Below, in pieces: positions 1 to 6,215 of a stretch of 28,746 nucleotides of DNA. Under the pieces are notes generated by a model that saw only the letters and a list, made by a program, of their open reading frames with translations, was not told the origin of the DNA and ran no database searches. The DNA comes from Rhodospirillaceae bacterium (GTDB taxonomy: Bacteria; Pseudomonadota; Alphaproteobacteria; DSM-16000; Inquilinaceae), in contig JACKIG010000042.1 of assembly GCA_020638595.1 (NCBI GenBank), positions 1-28,746 on the forward strand, in the 5' to 3' direction. The position numbers and the translations under genes were made by a program. Each line of letters begins with the position of its first letter. The stretch's first letter is position 1.

Positions 1-1
1 C

Positions 2-814
2 ATGACCTATGACGGCCACGACGGCATCGATTTCGGCATCACTGACTATGCGGCGATGGATGCGGGCGTGGCCGTCCTGGCCGCGGCGGCGGGCGAGGTC
101 ACGGCCCTGCGCGACGGCGAGCCCGACTGGCGCGGCACGTTCGACGGCGCGGCGGTGGCCGGGCGGGAATGCGGCAACGGCGTCGTCATCGACCATGGCG
201 GCGGCCTGGTGACGCAGTACTGCCACTTGCGCGCCGGCTCCGTCCGGGTGCACCGGGGACAAAGCGTGGCGGCCGGCGACCCGATCGGGATGGTGGGTCA
301 GTCGGGCATGGCGGCATTCCCGCACGTGCATTTCGAGATCCGCCGCGACGGCCGGGCGCTGGACCCGTTCAGCGGCCACGCAGCCGAGGGTTGCGCCCTG
401 GAGGCCGCCCCCCTGTGGACGCCGGAGGCTGCCGCCGCCCTGCCCTATTTCGCCGGCCTGCCCTATCACCTGGGCTTTGCCCCCGGCCGACCCGACGCCG
501 AGGCCATGCATGCCGGCGCCTATGACGGCGCGACCCTCGCGGCGGATGCCGAGGCCATCGTCTTCTGGGTCGAGATGTGGGGCGTTGCCGCGGGCGACAC
601 GCTGGCCATGACCATCACCGCACCCGACGGCAGCGTGCTGCTGCGCGACGGCACGGCGATCGACCGCACCCAGGCCTATCGCTACCGCTTCGCCGGCGTT
701 CCGGCATCCGGCCCCTGGCCGCCCGGCCCCTACACCGGCCGGGCCGTCTACACCCGCGCGGCCGACGGACATGTCTGGGAGCGTGAGGCGGTGGTGCAGG
801 TCGCCACGCCCTGA
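2..814 (+). CDS. M23 family metallopeptidase (LytM/peptidoglycan endopeptidase type), 5' end outside window
   Basis: The visible 270 residues carry the zinc-peptidase signature of M23 enzymes. HDGIDFG near residues 6-12 supplies the first His and the Asp ligand, GNGVVIDHGGG near 58-68 is the central strand, and HVHFEIRRDG near residues 108-117 carries the last His ligands. The family cleaves cross-bridge peptides in peptidoglycan in the periplasm. Residues about 160-270 form a separate C-terminal region (WVEMWGVAAGD, then a YTGRAVYTR segment) that looks like a beta-sandwich, probably accessory. An in-frame ATG sits at base 2, but secreted M23 proteins normally begin with a signal peptide. None is visible, so the real start is probably left of the window. 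All zinc ligands are present, so it is likely active rather than an LytM activator. It converges on the transporter gene with only about 34 bp between the stops. Confidence 0.88.
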   Translation: MTYDGHDGIDFGITDYAAMDAGVAVLAAAAGEVTALRDGEPDWRGTFDGAAVAGRECGNGVVIDHGGGLVTQYCHLRAGSVRVHRGQSVAAGDPIGMVGQSGMAAFPHVHFEIRRDGRALDPFSGHAAEGCALEAAPLWTPEAAAALPYFAGLPYHLGFAPGRPDAEAMHAGAYDGATLAADAEAIVFWVEMWGVAAGDTLAMTITAPDGSVLLRDGTAIDRTQAYRYRFAGVPASGPWPPGPYTGRAVYTRAADGHVWEREAVVQVATP

Positions 815-848
815 CCGCCGGTGCGCGGCAGCCAGGGTCGGCGGCGCG

Positions 849-2177
849 TCACAGGTAGCGCAGCGTCAGGTAGACCGTGGCCAGCAGCACAGTGACCAGC
901 ATCAGCGGGAAGGCGATCTTCATATAGGCGGCGAAGGCGAAGCGGATGCCTGCGCGCTCCGCCAGGCCGGCGACGGTCAGGTTGGCGGACGCGCCGATGA
1001 TCGTGCCGTTGCCGCCCAGGCAGGCGCCCATGGACAAGGCCCACCACAGCGGCATCAGCCCCTCCGGCCCGCCGAAGCTGGGCGCCATTTCCTTCACCAG
1101 CGGGATCATGGTGGCGACGAACGGGATGTTGTCGACGATCGACGACAGGATGGCCGATGCCCACAGGATGGCGATGGCCGTCACCTGGAGGTCGCCGCCG
1201 GTCGCGGCCAGCAGCCTGTCGGCAAGCATGGCGAGCAGGCCGGTGCTCTCGACACCGGCGATGACGATGAACAGCCCCACGAAGAAGAAGATCGTGATCC
1301 ATTCGACCTCCTCGAAGCTGCGGGTGACGGTCTTCGTCTGCTCCGCAGCCGGCCGGCCGAGGCAGGACAGCAACAGCAACCCACCGGCGCCCAGAAGGGC
1401 GATGGTCGCCGGCTCCAGCCCCAGCCGGGGGGCCAGCACGAAGCCTGTGATGACCAGGGCAAGCACCGCCAGCGACTTGACCAGCAGCGGGCGGTCGACG
1501 ATGGCGCTGCGCGCGTCGAAGGCCATGACCTTGGCGCGGGCCTGCGGCGTCGCCGTGAAACGGCGGCCCCAGATCAGGTGGAACAGCCCCGCGGCCGCCA
1601 GCTGGATGACGATGACGGCCGGCGCCAGGTTGACCAGGAAGTCGTTGAAGCTGAGGCCGACACGCGACCCGATCAGGATGTTCGGCGGATCGCCGATCAA
1701 CGTCGCCGTGCCGCCGATATTGGCGGCGAAGACCTGGGCGACCAGCAGGGGATAGGGCTTGACCCCCAGCCGTTCGCAGATGACCAGCGTCACCGGCACC
1801 ACCAGCAGCACAGTGGTGACGTTGTCGAGCAGGGCCGACACCACGGCGGTGACGACCTGCAACATCACCATGATCGCCGCCGGGTTGGCCCTTACCCGCT
1901 TGGCCGACCAGATGGCCAGGTATTCGAACATGCCCGTGCGCCGCGAGACGGCGACGATGACCATCATGCCGACCAGCAGGCCGATGGTGTTGAAGTCGAC
2001 GCCGGCGACCGCCTGTTCCTGGGTCAGCACCCCCAGCGCGATCATCAGCCCGGCGCCCAGGAGGGCGACGACCGCGCGGTTGACCGCCTCGCTGATCACG
2101 GCGGCGTAGGTGGCGACCAGCAGGGCCGTGGCAACCCAGATGGGCGGCAGGCCCAGGACCGGCGCGGCCGCCTCCAT
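849..2177 (-). CDS. ArsB/NhaD-type ion transporter (IT superfamily, SLC13-like)
   Basis: A roughly 442-residue integral membrane protein with about 11-12 hydrophobic segments. It has the two-fold repeat of the ion-transporter superfamily that includes ArsB, NhaD, the P protein and citrate/dicarboxylate carriers. The first repeat contains NIGGTATLIGDPPNILIGS, the re-entrant substrate/cation loop typical of ArsB/P-protein members. The second repeat contains the counterpart GGNGTIIGASANLTVAGLA. Likely a secondary transporter in the inner membrane; substrate (arsenite, Na+/H+ or a carboxylate) cannot be decided from sequence. A GTG lies at 2180, but the ATG at 2177 overlaps the stop of the upstream CBS gene as TGATG, a classic coupling arrangement, so I chose the ATG. 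The coupling suggests that the CBS protein senses a nucleotide and modulates this transporter. Confidence 0.85.
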   Translation of the reverse strand: MEAAAPVLGLPPIWVATALLVATYAAVISEAVNRAVVALLGAGLMIALGVLTQEQAVAGVDFNTIGLLVGMMVIVAVSRRTGMFEYLAIWSAKRVRANPAAIMVMLQVVTAVVSALLDNVTTVLLVVPVTLVICERLGVKPYPLLVAQVFAANIGGTATLIGDPPNILIGSRVGLSFNDFLVNLAPAVIVIQLAAAGLFHLIWGRRFTATPQARAKVMAFDARSAIVDRPLLVKSLAVLALVITGFVLAPRLGLEPATIALLGAGGLLLLSCLGRPAAEQTKTVTRSFEEVEWITIFFFVGLFIVIAGVESTGLLAMLADRLLAATGGDLQVTAIAILWASAILSSIVDNIPFVATMIPLVKEMAPSFGGPEGLMPLWWALSMGACLGGNGTIIGASANLTVAGLAERAGIRFAFAAYMKIAFPLMLVTVLLATVYLTLRYL

Positions 2178-2650
2178 CACGATCCCTCCGCCAGCTTCGC
2201 CAGGATGTCCCAGGTGGAAATCACGCCCACCAGCCGGCCGTCGGCCGGATCGACCACCGGCACGAAATTGCGGGTGCGGTAGACCAGCAGCACCGCGGCC
2301 ATCAGCGGCGAGTCCGGGCGCAGCCTGGGGGCGTCAGGGTCGGCATAGTCGGCGACCGGACGGCCGCTGAGGGCGGCGAACCGGGCGCGCAGGTCGTCAA
2401 GGTCGTCCGACAGGTAGGCCAGGTCGGTCAGCTTGGCCAGCTTGGGCAGCACGTCTTCCAGGGCGACGATGCTGGGCAGCATCAGCCCGAACAGGCGGCT
2501 GCGCGTGAACAGGCCCAGATAGCGGCGCTCGGCATCGACGACCGGCAGCGCCAGGTACCGCCACTGCAGCAGCATCCGCAGCGCCGTGCCCACCGTATCG
2601 GTGCCCAGCAGCACCGGCGGATCGACCGTCATGATGTTCCGGCAGGTCAT
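2177..2650 (-). CDS. tandem CBS-domain protein, likely regulator of the adjacent transporter
   Basis: A 157-residue soluble protein made of two CBS motifs. The first starts at MTCRNIMTVDPPVLLGTDTV and continues through RYLALPVVDAERRYLGLFTR (about residues 1-50). The second runs from LRPDSPLMAAVLLVYRTRNF through VPVVDPADGRLVGVIS (about 110-150). Paired CBS motifs form a Bateman module that commonly binds adenine nucleotides and gates channels, transporters or enzymes. The segment between them (about 55-105) is charged and helical. The gene is first in a two-gene minus-strand unit and its TGA overlaps the transporter start, so the products are probably made in a fixed ratio. No catalytic domain is attached, so a purely regulatory role is the simplest reading; the ligand is unknown. 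Confidence 0.82.
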   Translation of the reverse strand: MTCRNIMTVDPPVLLGTDTVGTALRMLLQWRYLALPVVDAERRYLGLFTRSRLFGLMLPSIVALEDVLPKLAKLTDLAYLSDDLDDLRARFAALSGRPVADYADPDAPRLRPDSPLMAAVLLVYRTRNFVPVVDPADGRLVGVISTWDILAKLAEGS

Positions 2651-2959
2651 CTCGCCGATCCCAACCGCCGCACCGGCCAGCCGTGGGGCAGTATGCGCGC
2701 GCGCTCACGCGAAGACCAGTGGCGCCACGCGCCGCCCTGGATTGCAATCCCTCACTGCAGGGGCCGGATCCGTCGCTACACACTGGCAAAGTCGGGCGCG
2801 TTGCGCTATCTCCAGTTGCGGCACCGGCGCGATGGCCGGGCACGACAGTGTTCCGGGTACCGATGGTTGTGTCCTGCCGCCAGTCCACGGCAGGCCGCCA
2901 CCCGGCCCAGCGGCACCACAGGTTTCCCCGCGGTCCTGCCAAGGGGCATGGAGGTCAAG
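2651..2959. other. intergenic, divergent promoter region
   Basis: About 309 bases separate the start of the CBS gene (minus) from the lipoprotein gene (plus). Open frames here are shadows without ribosome sites or recognisable domains. The region must contain promoters for both directions, but I see no convincing -35/-10 pair, operator or hairpin. Confidence 0.5.
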
Positions 2960-3337
2960 ATGATGCGGTCTGTCCTGGTTCTAGCTGCGCTGCTGCTGGC
3001 CGCCTGTGAGAGCACGGGGGGCGGAAGCCCCGCGGCCACCGGCCCGTCACCCTATGACGGCCGCTGGGCGGGAAGCGTCACCAGCACCGGCGGCGCGAAC
3101 TGCCCGGGCCGGATGTCCATGACCGGCACCATCACCGGCGGCGTTCTGGACGGGCAGGTTGCCGGAGACGAGACCTACGCCTTCGATGCCGTCATCACGC
3201 CCGCCGGCCAGATGACGGACATCGAGATCGATTTCCCCGGCGGCGTCACCGCCAACGGGGCGGTCGCCGGCGAGGCCATCCGCGGCACCTGGCGCGCCCG
3301 CACCTGTAGCGGCACCTTCGAGATGGCGCGCAGCTGA
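2960..3337 (+). CDS. small outer-membrane-type lipoprotein of unknown function
   Basis: The protein starts MMRSVLVLAALLLAAC, a lipoprotein signal peptide with lipobox LLAAC and the modified Cys at about residue 16, followed by a Ser/Gly/Pro-rich linker. GGAGG at 2950-2954 lies 5 bases before the ATG at 2960, which fixes the start; the frame stays open upstream to 2693 but that part has no export signal or ribosome site. The mature part (about 110 residues) has YDGRWAGSVTST, a Cys pair (one near GGANCPG, one near RARTCSG) and alternating hydrophobic residues, suggesting a small beta-barrel or lipocalin-like fold. Proteins of this look are common in alphaproteobacteria and mostly uncharacterised. 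It is monocistronic. No enzymatic motif is visible. It is the last typical high-GC gene before the island. Confidence 0.75.
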   Translation: MMRSVLVLAALLLAACESTGGGSPAATGPSPYDGRWAGSVTSTGGANCPGRMSMTGTITGGVLDGQVAGDETYAFDAVITPAGQMTDIEIDFPGGVTANGAVAGEAIRGTWRARTCSGTFEMARS

Positions 3338-3489
3338 CGCCAACGTGCTTCTTGGAGAAACAAGAGAGAGTGTGTGTGGCACTGCATTTGATCCCGGAAG
3401 TGGTTCGATGTTCAGTCTCAACCATGAAAGGGATATTCTTCCAGCATCTAGGTAATCTAGTTTTCTGTAAGGGTTTATCCGGGATCCGC

Positions 3490-3660
3490 TTACACGCTTG
3501 TCAGGCAGCCCTTCTAGCACTTCATCCTTATAGTGATGGCGATAGCGGCGAAACTGACGTTCCAAGCACCCGTTAGCTCCACAGCATCCATTTCTGATAC
3601 CTCACCGCCGCTCCCAGCGGCTGAGTACGTCCAGGAACTCCAGCATCCTGCGGTGCTGTA
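3490..3660 (-). pseudogene. degenerate ISNCY-type transposase N-terminus (HTH part)
   Basis: Read on the minus strand over several frames, this stretch gives MLEFLDVLSRWE, then GEVSEMDAVEL, then ERQFRRYRHHYKDE and EGLPDKR. In order these match the N-terminal helix-turn-helix of ISNCY-type transposases, where a phrase such as ERWE-GE-S--EAAELLGVSERTFRRW-RRY--EG--GL-D+RLG is usual. At least two frameshifts separate the three pieces, and the match stops after about 60 residues with no DDE catalytic domain, so it is a dead fragment. The recognition comes from memory of the family and has not been searched. Flanking DNA (3338-3489 and 3661-3841) holds no supportable gene. Confidence 0.5.
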
Positions 3661-3841
3661 GCACGCGGTCCACTCTTTGCCGCTGCTCCTGTGGAGCGCA
3701 CTGAATCGGAAAGTGAGTACGCACTCATATCCGGAGAAATCATGGATTTTCGATAGTCTATCCACGCAATAGCAGGCATCTGCTAAGATGGATGGCACGA
3801 TAGAATTGATGGTATATTAGACACTCTAAGGAATGGCACAA

Positions 3842-4147
3842 ATGTGGAACACGCTATGGGAGGAAATGAAGAAAAAAGTTGATCTTTGCGCTGATTCTTT
3901 TCTGTTTATAGTAATTAGTTACTCATTCATACTGAACCCAATATTCTTGGGAATGCAATTGATGCATTTAATAGACAGCAAAGATGCCAGCGGGCTTTCG
4001 CTCATAATGATTGCTGGGTTCATATATCTAAATTTCGTTACCTCTATTGTTGCGATAAAAGCAAATAACAAGCCAATGTTCATCGCATTCGTATTAAGTT
4101 GCGCTATATCTACGTTGATAGCCTTAACAGCAATTTTATTAAAATAG
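3842..4147 (+). CDS. PQ-loop/SemiSWEET-like three-helix membrane protein
   Basis: A 101-residue protein with three hydrophobic helices (about residues 19-43, 52-73 and 79-100) and a lysine-rich N-terminus. The end of helix 1 and the following loop read GMQLMHLIDSKDASGLSL. This aligns without gaps to the PQ-loop signature of SemiSWEET/MtN3-like proteins, with Q39 and the K-x-x-x-GLS spacing kept; the usual Pro before Gln is Met here. Helix 2 and the KANNKP turn before helix 3 also fit the half-SWEET topology. Bacterial SemiSWEETs dimerise to form sugar uniporters in the inner membrane; sugar transport is inferred by family only. AAGGA at 3828-3832 favours the ATG at 3842 over the one at 3833. 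Base composition is strikingly AT-rich against the rest of the window, indicating recent transfer. Its stop directly abuts the stop of the opposing gene. Confidence 0.58.
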   Translation: MWNTLWEEMKKKVDLCADSFLFIVISYSFILNPIFLGMQLMHLIDSKDASGLSLIMIAGFIYLNFVTSIVAIKANNKPMFIAFVLSCAISTLIALTAILLK

Positions 4148-4396
4148 CTAAATTTCAGAAACATTATCGACTCTTGCGGGAAGATCGTCTCCAGGAAAAG
4201 CACGTTCCAAAATGAAATTCTTGAATTTCTGTGAATACCCACGGCCAAGTAATGCTGATTCAGGTGTTTCTTTGTCAATTCTAAGAATTTTGATATGATC
4301 ATCGATATTACTTTGAGCTTCGTCATGATGAATAGACGTATATAACCGAGGTGTCCGGTTGCCTAGCGACAGCGACTGAGCCATCATCGCCGACAT
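4148..4396 (-). CDS. hypothetical protein, AT-rich, possibly a truncated gene
   Basis: An 82-residue hydrophilic frame with no recognised domain. It begins MSAMMAQSLSLGNRTP and ends in PARVDNVSEI, has mixed charge, and shows no signal peptide or membrane helix. Three ATG codons (4396, 4387 and 4384) could start it and none has a clear ribosome site, so it may be the tail of a broken gene. Composition matches the neighbouring SemiSWEET-like gene rather than the host genome. The two genes converge with stop codons touching (TAG at 4145-4147, complement TAG from 4150 to 4148), with no room for a terminator. It could equally be a chance frame. Confidence 0.3.
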   Translation of the reverse strand: MSAMMAQSLSLGNRTPRLYTSIHHDEAQSNIDDHIKILRIDKETPESALLGRGYSQKFKNFILERAFPGDDLPARVDNVSEI

Positions 4397-4549
4397 CCAG
4401 TGTCGCAGAGTGGGTGACCGCGGCTGGTGTTTATCTGGCGGTTGAGGTCAACACTGTGAGCTGTCGTGCAGCCTCATAGTATGCCTGAATATTGGGTTGC
4501 GGCAGTATGAGGGTTGACACGTCTTGTGCTCTACTAGGAGACTCCTGCC

Positions 4550-5023
4550 ATGCGCAAGTTCGTCACATCATGTTGTGTCATCTTGGTAGCTGCGTCCCTC
4601 GTCGCTTTGACATTTACGATGACTAGCAGCGTCGTTTCCCTTGAGCCGCCTTTGTATTTCGTGTTTTTTGATGAAGGGGCTATCGATATCACCGAAGACG
4701 AGATGAATACGATAAATGAAGTGGTTCACCTATATTCTGAGGACGAAAGGTACTTGTTTGATTTGGTCGGTTACGATGATACTTTCGGCACAACTGATGA
4801 GAGCATGACTCTATCGATACTTCGGGTTGAAGCAGTTGCTGCTGAGATCATTCGTCTTGGAGTGGAGCCGCATCGAGTGTTCCTTTCTGCCCGCGGAGAG
4901 GCCGACCCATTGGTATTGACTCCTGACGGCGTCCACGAGCCGTCGAACCGTCGAGTAGAAATACGTCCACAGTGCTGCGGAAATCTCCCGCCACCCCAAG
5001 GTGAGCCACATCGGATGTATTGA
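4550..5023 (+). CDS. small exported OmpA-like domain protein
   Basis: A 157-residue protein. Residues 1-30 form a signal peptide or signal anchor (MRKFVTSCCVILVAASLVAL). The remainder is an OmpA C-terminal-type fold: YFVFFDEGAIDITEDEM near residues 36-52 replaces the usual fDfds--l----, DLVGYDD matches the V-GHTD strand, and RVEAVAAEIIRLGV with SARGEADPL and SNRRVEI matches the usual RA--V---L---GV / G---P / NRRVEI series. The conserved Asp and Arg positions that grip diaminopimelate are partly kept (YDD instead of HTD; NRRVEI intact). It has no beta-barrel and no lipobox. AGGAG at 4536-4540, 9 bases before the ATG, supports the start. It lies inside the AT-rich island between IS remnants and has a low-GC composition unlike host cell-envelope genes. 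It is probably intact. Confidence 0.68.
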   Translation: MRKFVTSCCVILVAASLVALTFTMTSSVVSLEPPLYFVFFDEGAIDITEDEMNTINEVVHLYSEDERYLFDLVGYDDTFGTTDESMTLSILRVEAVAAEIIRLGVEPHRVFLSARGEADPLVLTPDGVHEPSNRRVEIRPQCCGNLPPPQGEPHRMY

Positions 5024-5035
5024 AGCAAGGACAAC

Positions 5036-5135
5036 AGGAGAGCTGGCCGGGTTCGTCGAGACAGGGTCTGGCGGTTTTTAAGTGGATTGCCAGCTGGGTG
5101 TCGTCACGGATCTTGGGTTCTTTGCGTTTCGGCAT
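5036..5135 (-). pseudogene. possible IS256-type transposase N-terminal remnant
   Basis: On the minus strand an AAAGGAG ribosome site lies 7 bases before ATG at 5135, and translation starts MPKRKEPKIRDD. This is close to the opening of many IS256-family transposases (M-KRK-PKIPD). The following KTARPCLDEPGQLS faintly resembles the usual KTAFD-NGLL. After about 35 residues all likeness is lost. I read it as the left end of a decayed element, perhaps with its terminal sequence around 5171-5198. It is short and unverified. Confidence 0.35.
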
Positions 5136-5201
5136 GTCGGGGCTCCTTTCCTTCCCCCATCATGCCCGCCCGTACACGGAATTCCTGACAGTCCTGCCGA
5201 C

Positions 5202-5318
5202 GCGGTTCTTCAGCTTGCTCATGACCCGCAGCCAGCACTTCGCTCCCTCGTTCTACCCCAGCCAGAGGCCGAGAACCGCCTTGGTGCCGACGGCGCGGAC
5301 GCCCAGCGCGATGTGCAC
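5202..5318 (-). pseudogene. IS256-family transposase internal fragment
   Basis: The minus strand reads VHIALGVRAVGTKAVLGLWLG, an in-frame stop, then NEGAKCWLRVMSKLKNR. This is the catalytic-core phrase of IS256 (Mutator-like) transposases, normally AL GV--DG-KEVLGLW----EGA-FW--VM-ELKNRGV. A nonsense codon and a few substitutions show that it is dead. Only about 40 residues remain. It is joined, nearly base to base, to the truncated IS5-type gene upstream on the same strand, so one element inserted into or recombined with the other. Confidence 0.6.
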
Positions 5319-5320
5319 GC

Positions 5321-5952
5321 CCCATGAACGCGAGCTTCGACACCTGGCCACGGCCCTTGCGATAGAGCCGCGCCTCGGGATCGGTCGTGGAGGCATGGGT
5401 CTTCTTGCTGCGCTTTTTGCCGTGGAAGTCGCGCTCACCATTACGTCCGGTCTCGGCGGCTCGCGGGTGCTGTCCTTCGGCCGAAAGCTTTTCATCGACG
5501 CCCAGGCCTCGATCAGCGTGCCGTCCACGGAGAAGTTCTCGTCCAACGACAGCGCCTTGACTCGCGGCTGCGCCAGCATCGCGGCCAATAACTTCGCCGC
5601 CACATCGCCATCGAGTAGGCGCTGGCGGTTCTTCGTTAACACCGTCACGTCTCACACCGGCGCATCCATCGATCGCCCGACGAACCAGTGGAACAGCCGG
5701 TTGTAGTCGAGCTGTTCCATCAGCTGGCGCTCTGAGTGGATCGAGTAGAACGCCTGCAACAACAACACCCGCAGCAGATGCTCCGGGGGCACCGACGGGC
5801 GGCCGATCCTCGAGTAAATCGCTTCGAACTCCGATTACAGATCCACCAGCGTCTCGTCCACGATCGCCCGGACCGCGGTGCTCTTTCGGAACTCGCGCCT
5901 CGCAGCTCACGTAGCTGAAAAGCCCCTCGCCACGCTCATCCAATTCCCGCAT
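5321..5952 (-). pseudogene. IS5-family transposase, truncated and frameshifted
   Basis: Starting near ATG 5952, the minus strand reads MRELDERGEGLFSYVS, then, after a frameshift, AIVDETLVDL, stop, SEFEAIYSRIGRPSVPPEHL, LLQAFYSIHSERQLMEQLDY, GRSMDAPV, stop (TGA for the usual Trp), DVTVLTKNRQRLLDGDVAA and FSVDGTLIEAWASMKSFRPK. Another frameshift gives GRNGERDFHGKKRSKKTHAS and TDPEARLYRKG. These are hallmark phrases of a common IS5-group transposase; the first catalytic Asp (FSVDGTL) is recognisable. Two frameshifts, two nonsense codons and loss of everything after about FMG mark a pseudogene. The C-terminal catalytic half is replaced by the IS256 fragment. Codon use is high-GC, so it came from a related GC-rich source, unlike the AT-rich cargo genes beside it. 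Confidence 0.85.
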
Positions 5953-6152
5953 CGCCCTCTCTCCGGCCGCCATCTATCGCCGGAAAGAGAGTCATGACTT
6001 GCTGCCCAGCAGGAACCCCTTTTCCCGCGCCCTGTTAAGTCCCCGCCACGACACCCCCAGCGACGAGATCTGTCGAGGAATACATACACATTTCGGTGAA
6101 CGACGGAGACCAGCCATCTACATCGGTCGCCCCTGAATAGCAGCGTCGATCG

Positions 6153-6187
6153 CCCTGCACCGGGTTGGGAGCCAACCCAGTGCAGGG
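6153..6187 (-). terminator. stem-loop at the 3' end of the rpmI-rplT-pheST operon
   Basis: CCCTGCACCGGGTTGG (6153-6168) pairs with CCAACCCAGTGCAGGG (6172-6187) over 16 bp with one mismatch and a 3-base loop. It lies 29 bases beyond the pheT stop on the minus strand. There is no U-tract, so it may act as a Rho-assisted end, a 3' stabiliser, or a bidirectional barrier against the island. Confidence 0.65.
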
Positions 6188-6215
6188 ATTGTGCGGCCAT
6201 TCCCCCGAACGCCTG

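Larger units (their letters stand above)
3338..6150. mobile_element. accessory island / insertion-sequence graveyard
   Basis: From just after the lipoprotein gene to just before the pheT terminator, the DNA changes character. 3340-5030 is clearly AT-richer than the flanks, and 3490-5952 contains debris of three unrelated IS families (ISNCY-, IS256- and IS5-type), all truncated. Three short genes (SemiSWEET-like, unknown, OmpA-like) sit between the debris. I saw no integrase, tRNA, or clear direct-repeat boundary, so exact ends are unknown. A near-palindrome (CTCTCTCCGGC with GCCGGAAAGAGAG, about 5955-5988) lies just upstream of the IS5 start. 5989-6150 shows no gene. Confidence 0.65.

Noticed and set aside
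771..2282. 503-codon plus-strand open frame
   Set aside because: It is antisense to the transporter and CBS genes and gives Gln/Asp/His/Arg-rich text typical of the complement of a hydrophobic high-GC gene.
3352..3576. 74-codon plus-strand frame
   Set aside because: No ribosome site or motif, and it overlaps the ISNCY-type relic on the other strand.
5020..5706. 228-codon plus-strand frame overlapping IS remnants
   Set aside because: It is the complement of the IS256 and IS5 debris; the meaningful reading is on the minus strand.
5955..5988. CTCTCTCCGGC / GCCGGAAAGAGAG as IS5 terminal repeat
   Set aside because: The two arms lie next to each other at one end of the pseudogene rather than at opposite ends, so this is a local near-palindrome, not a pair of element termini.
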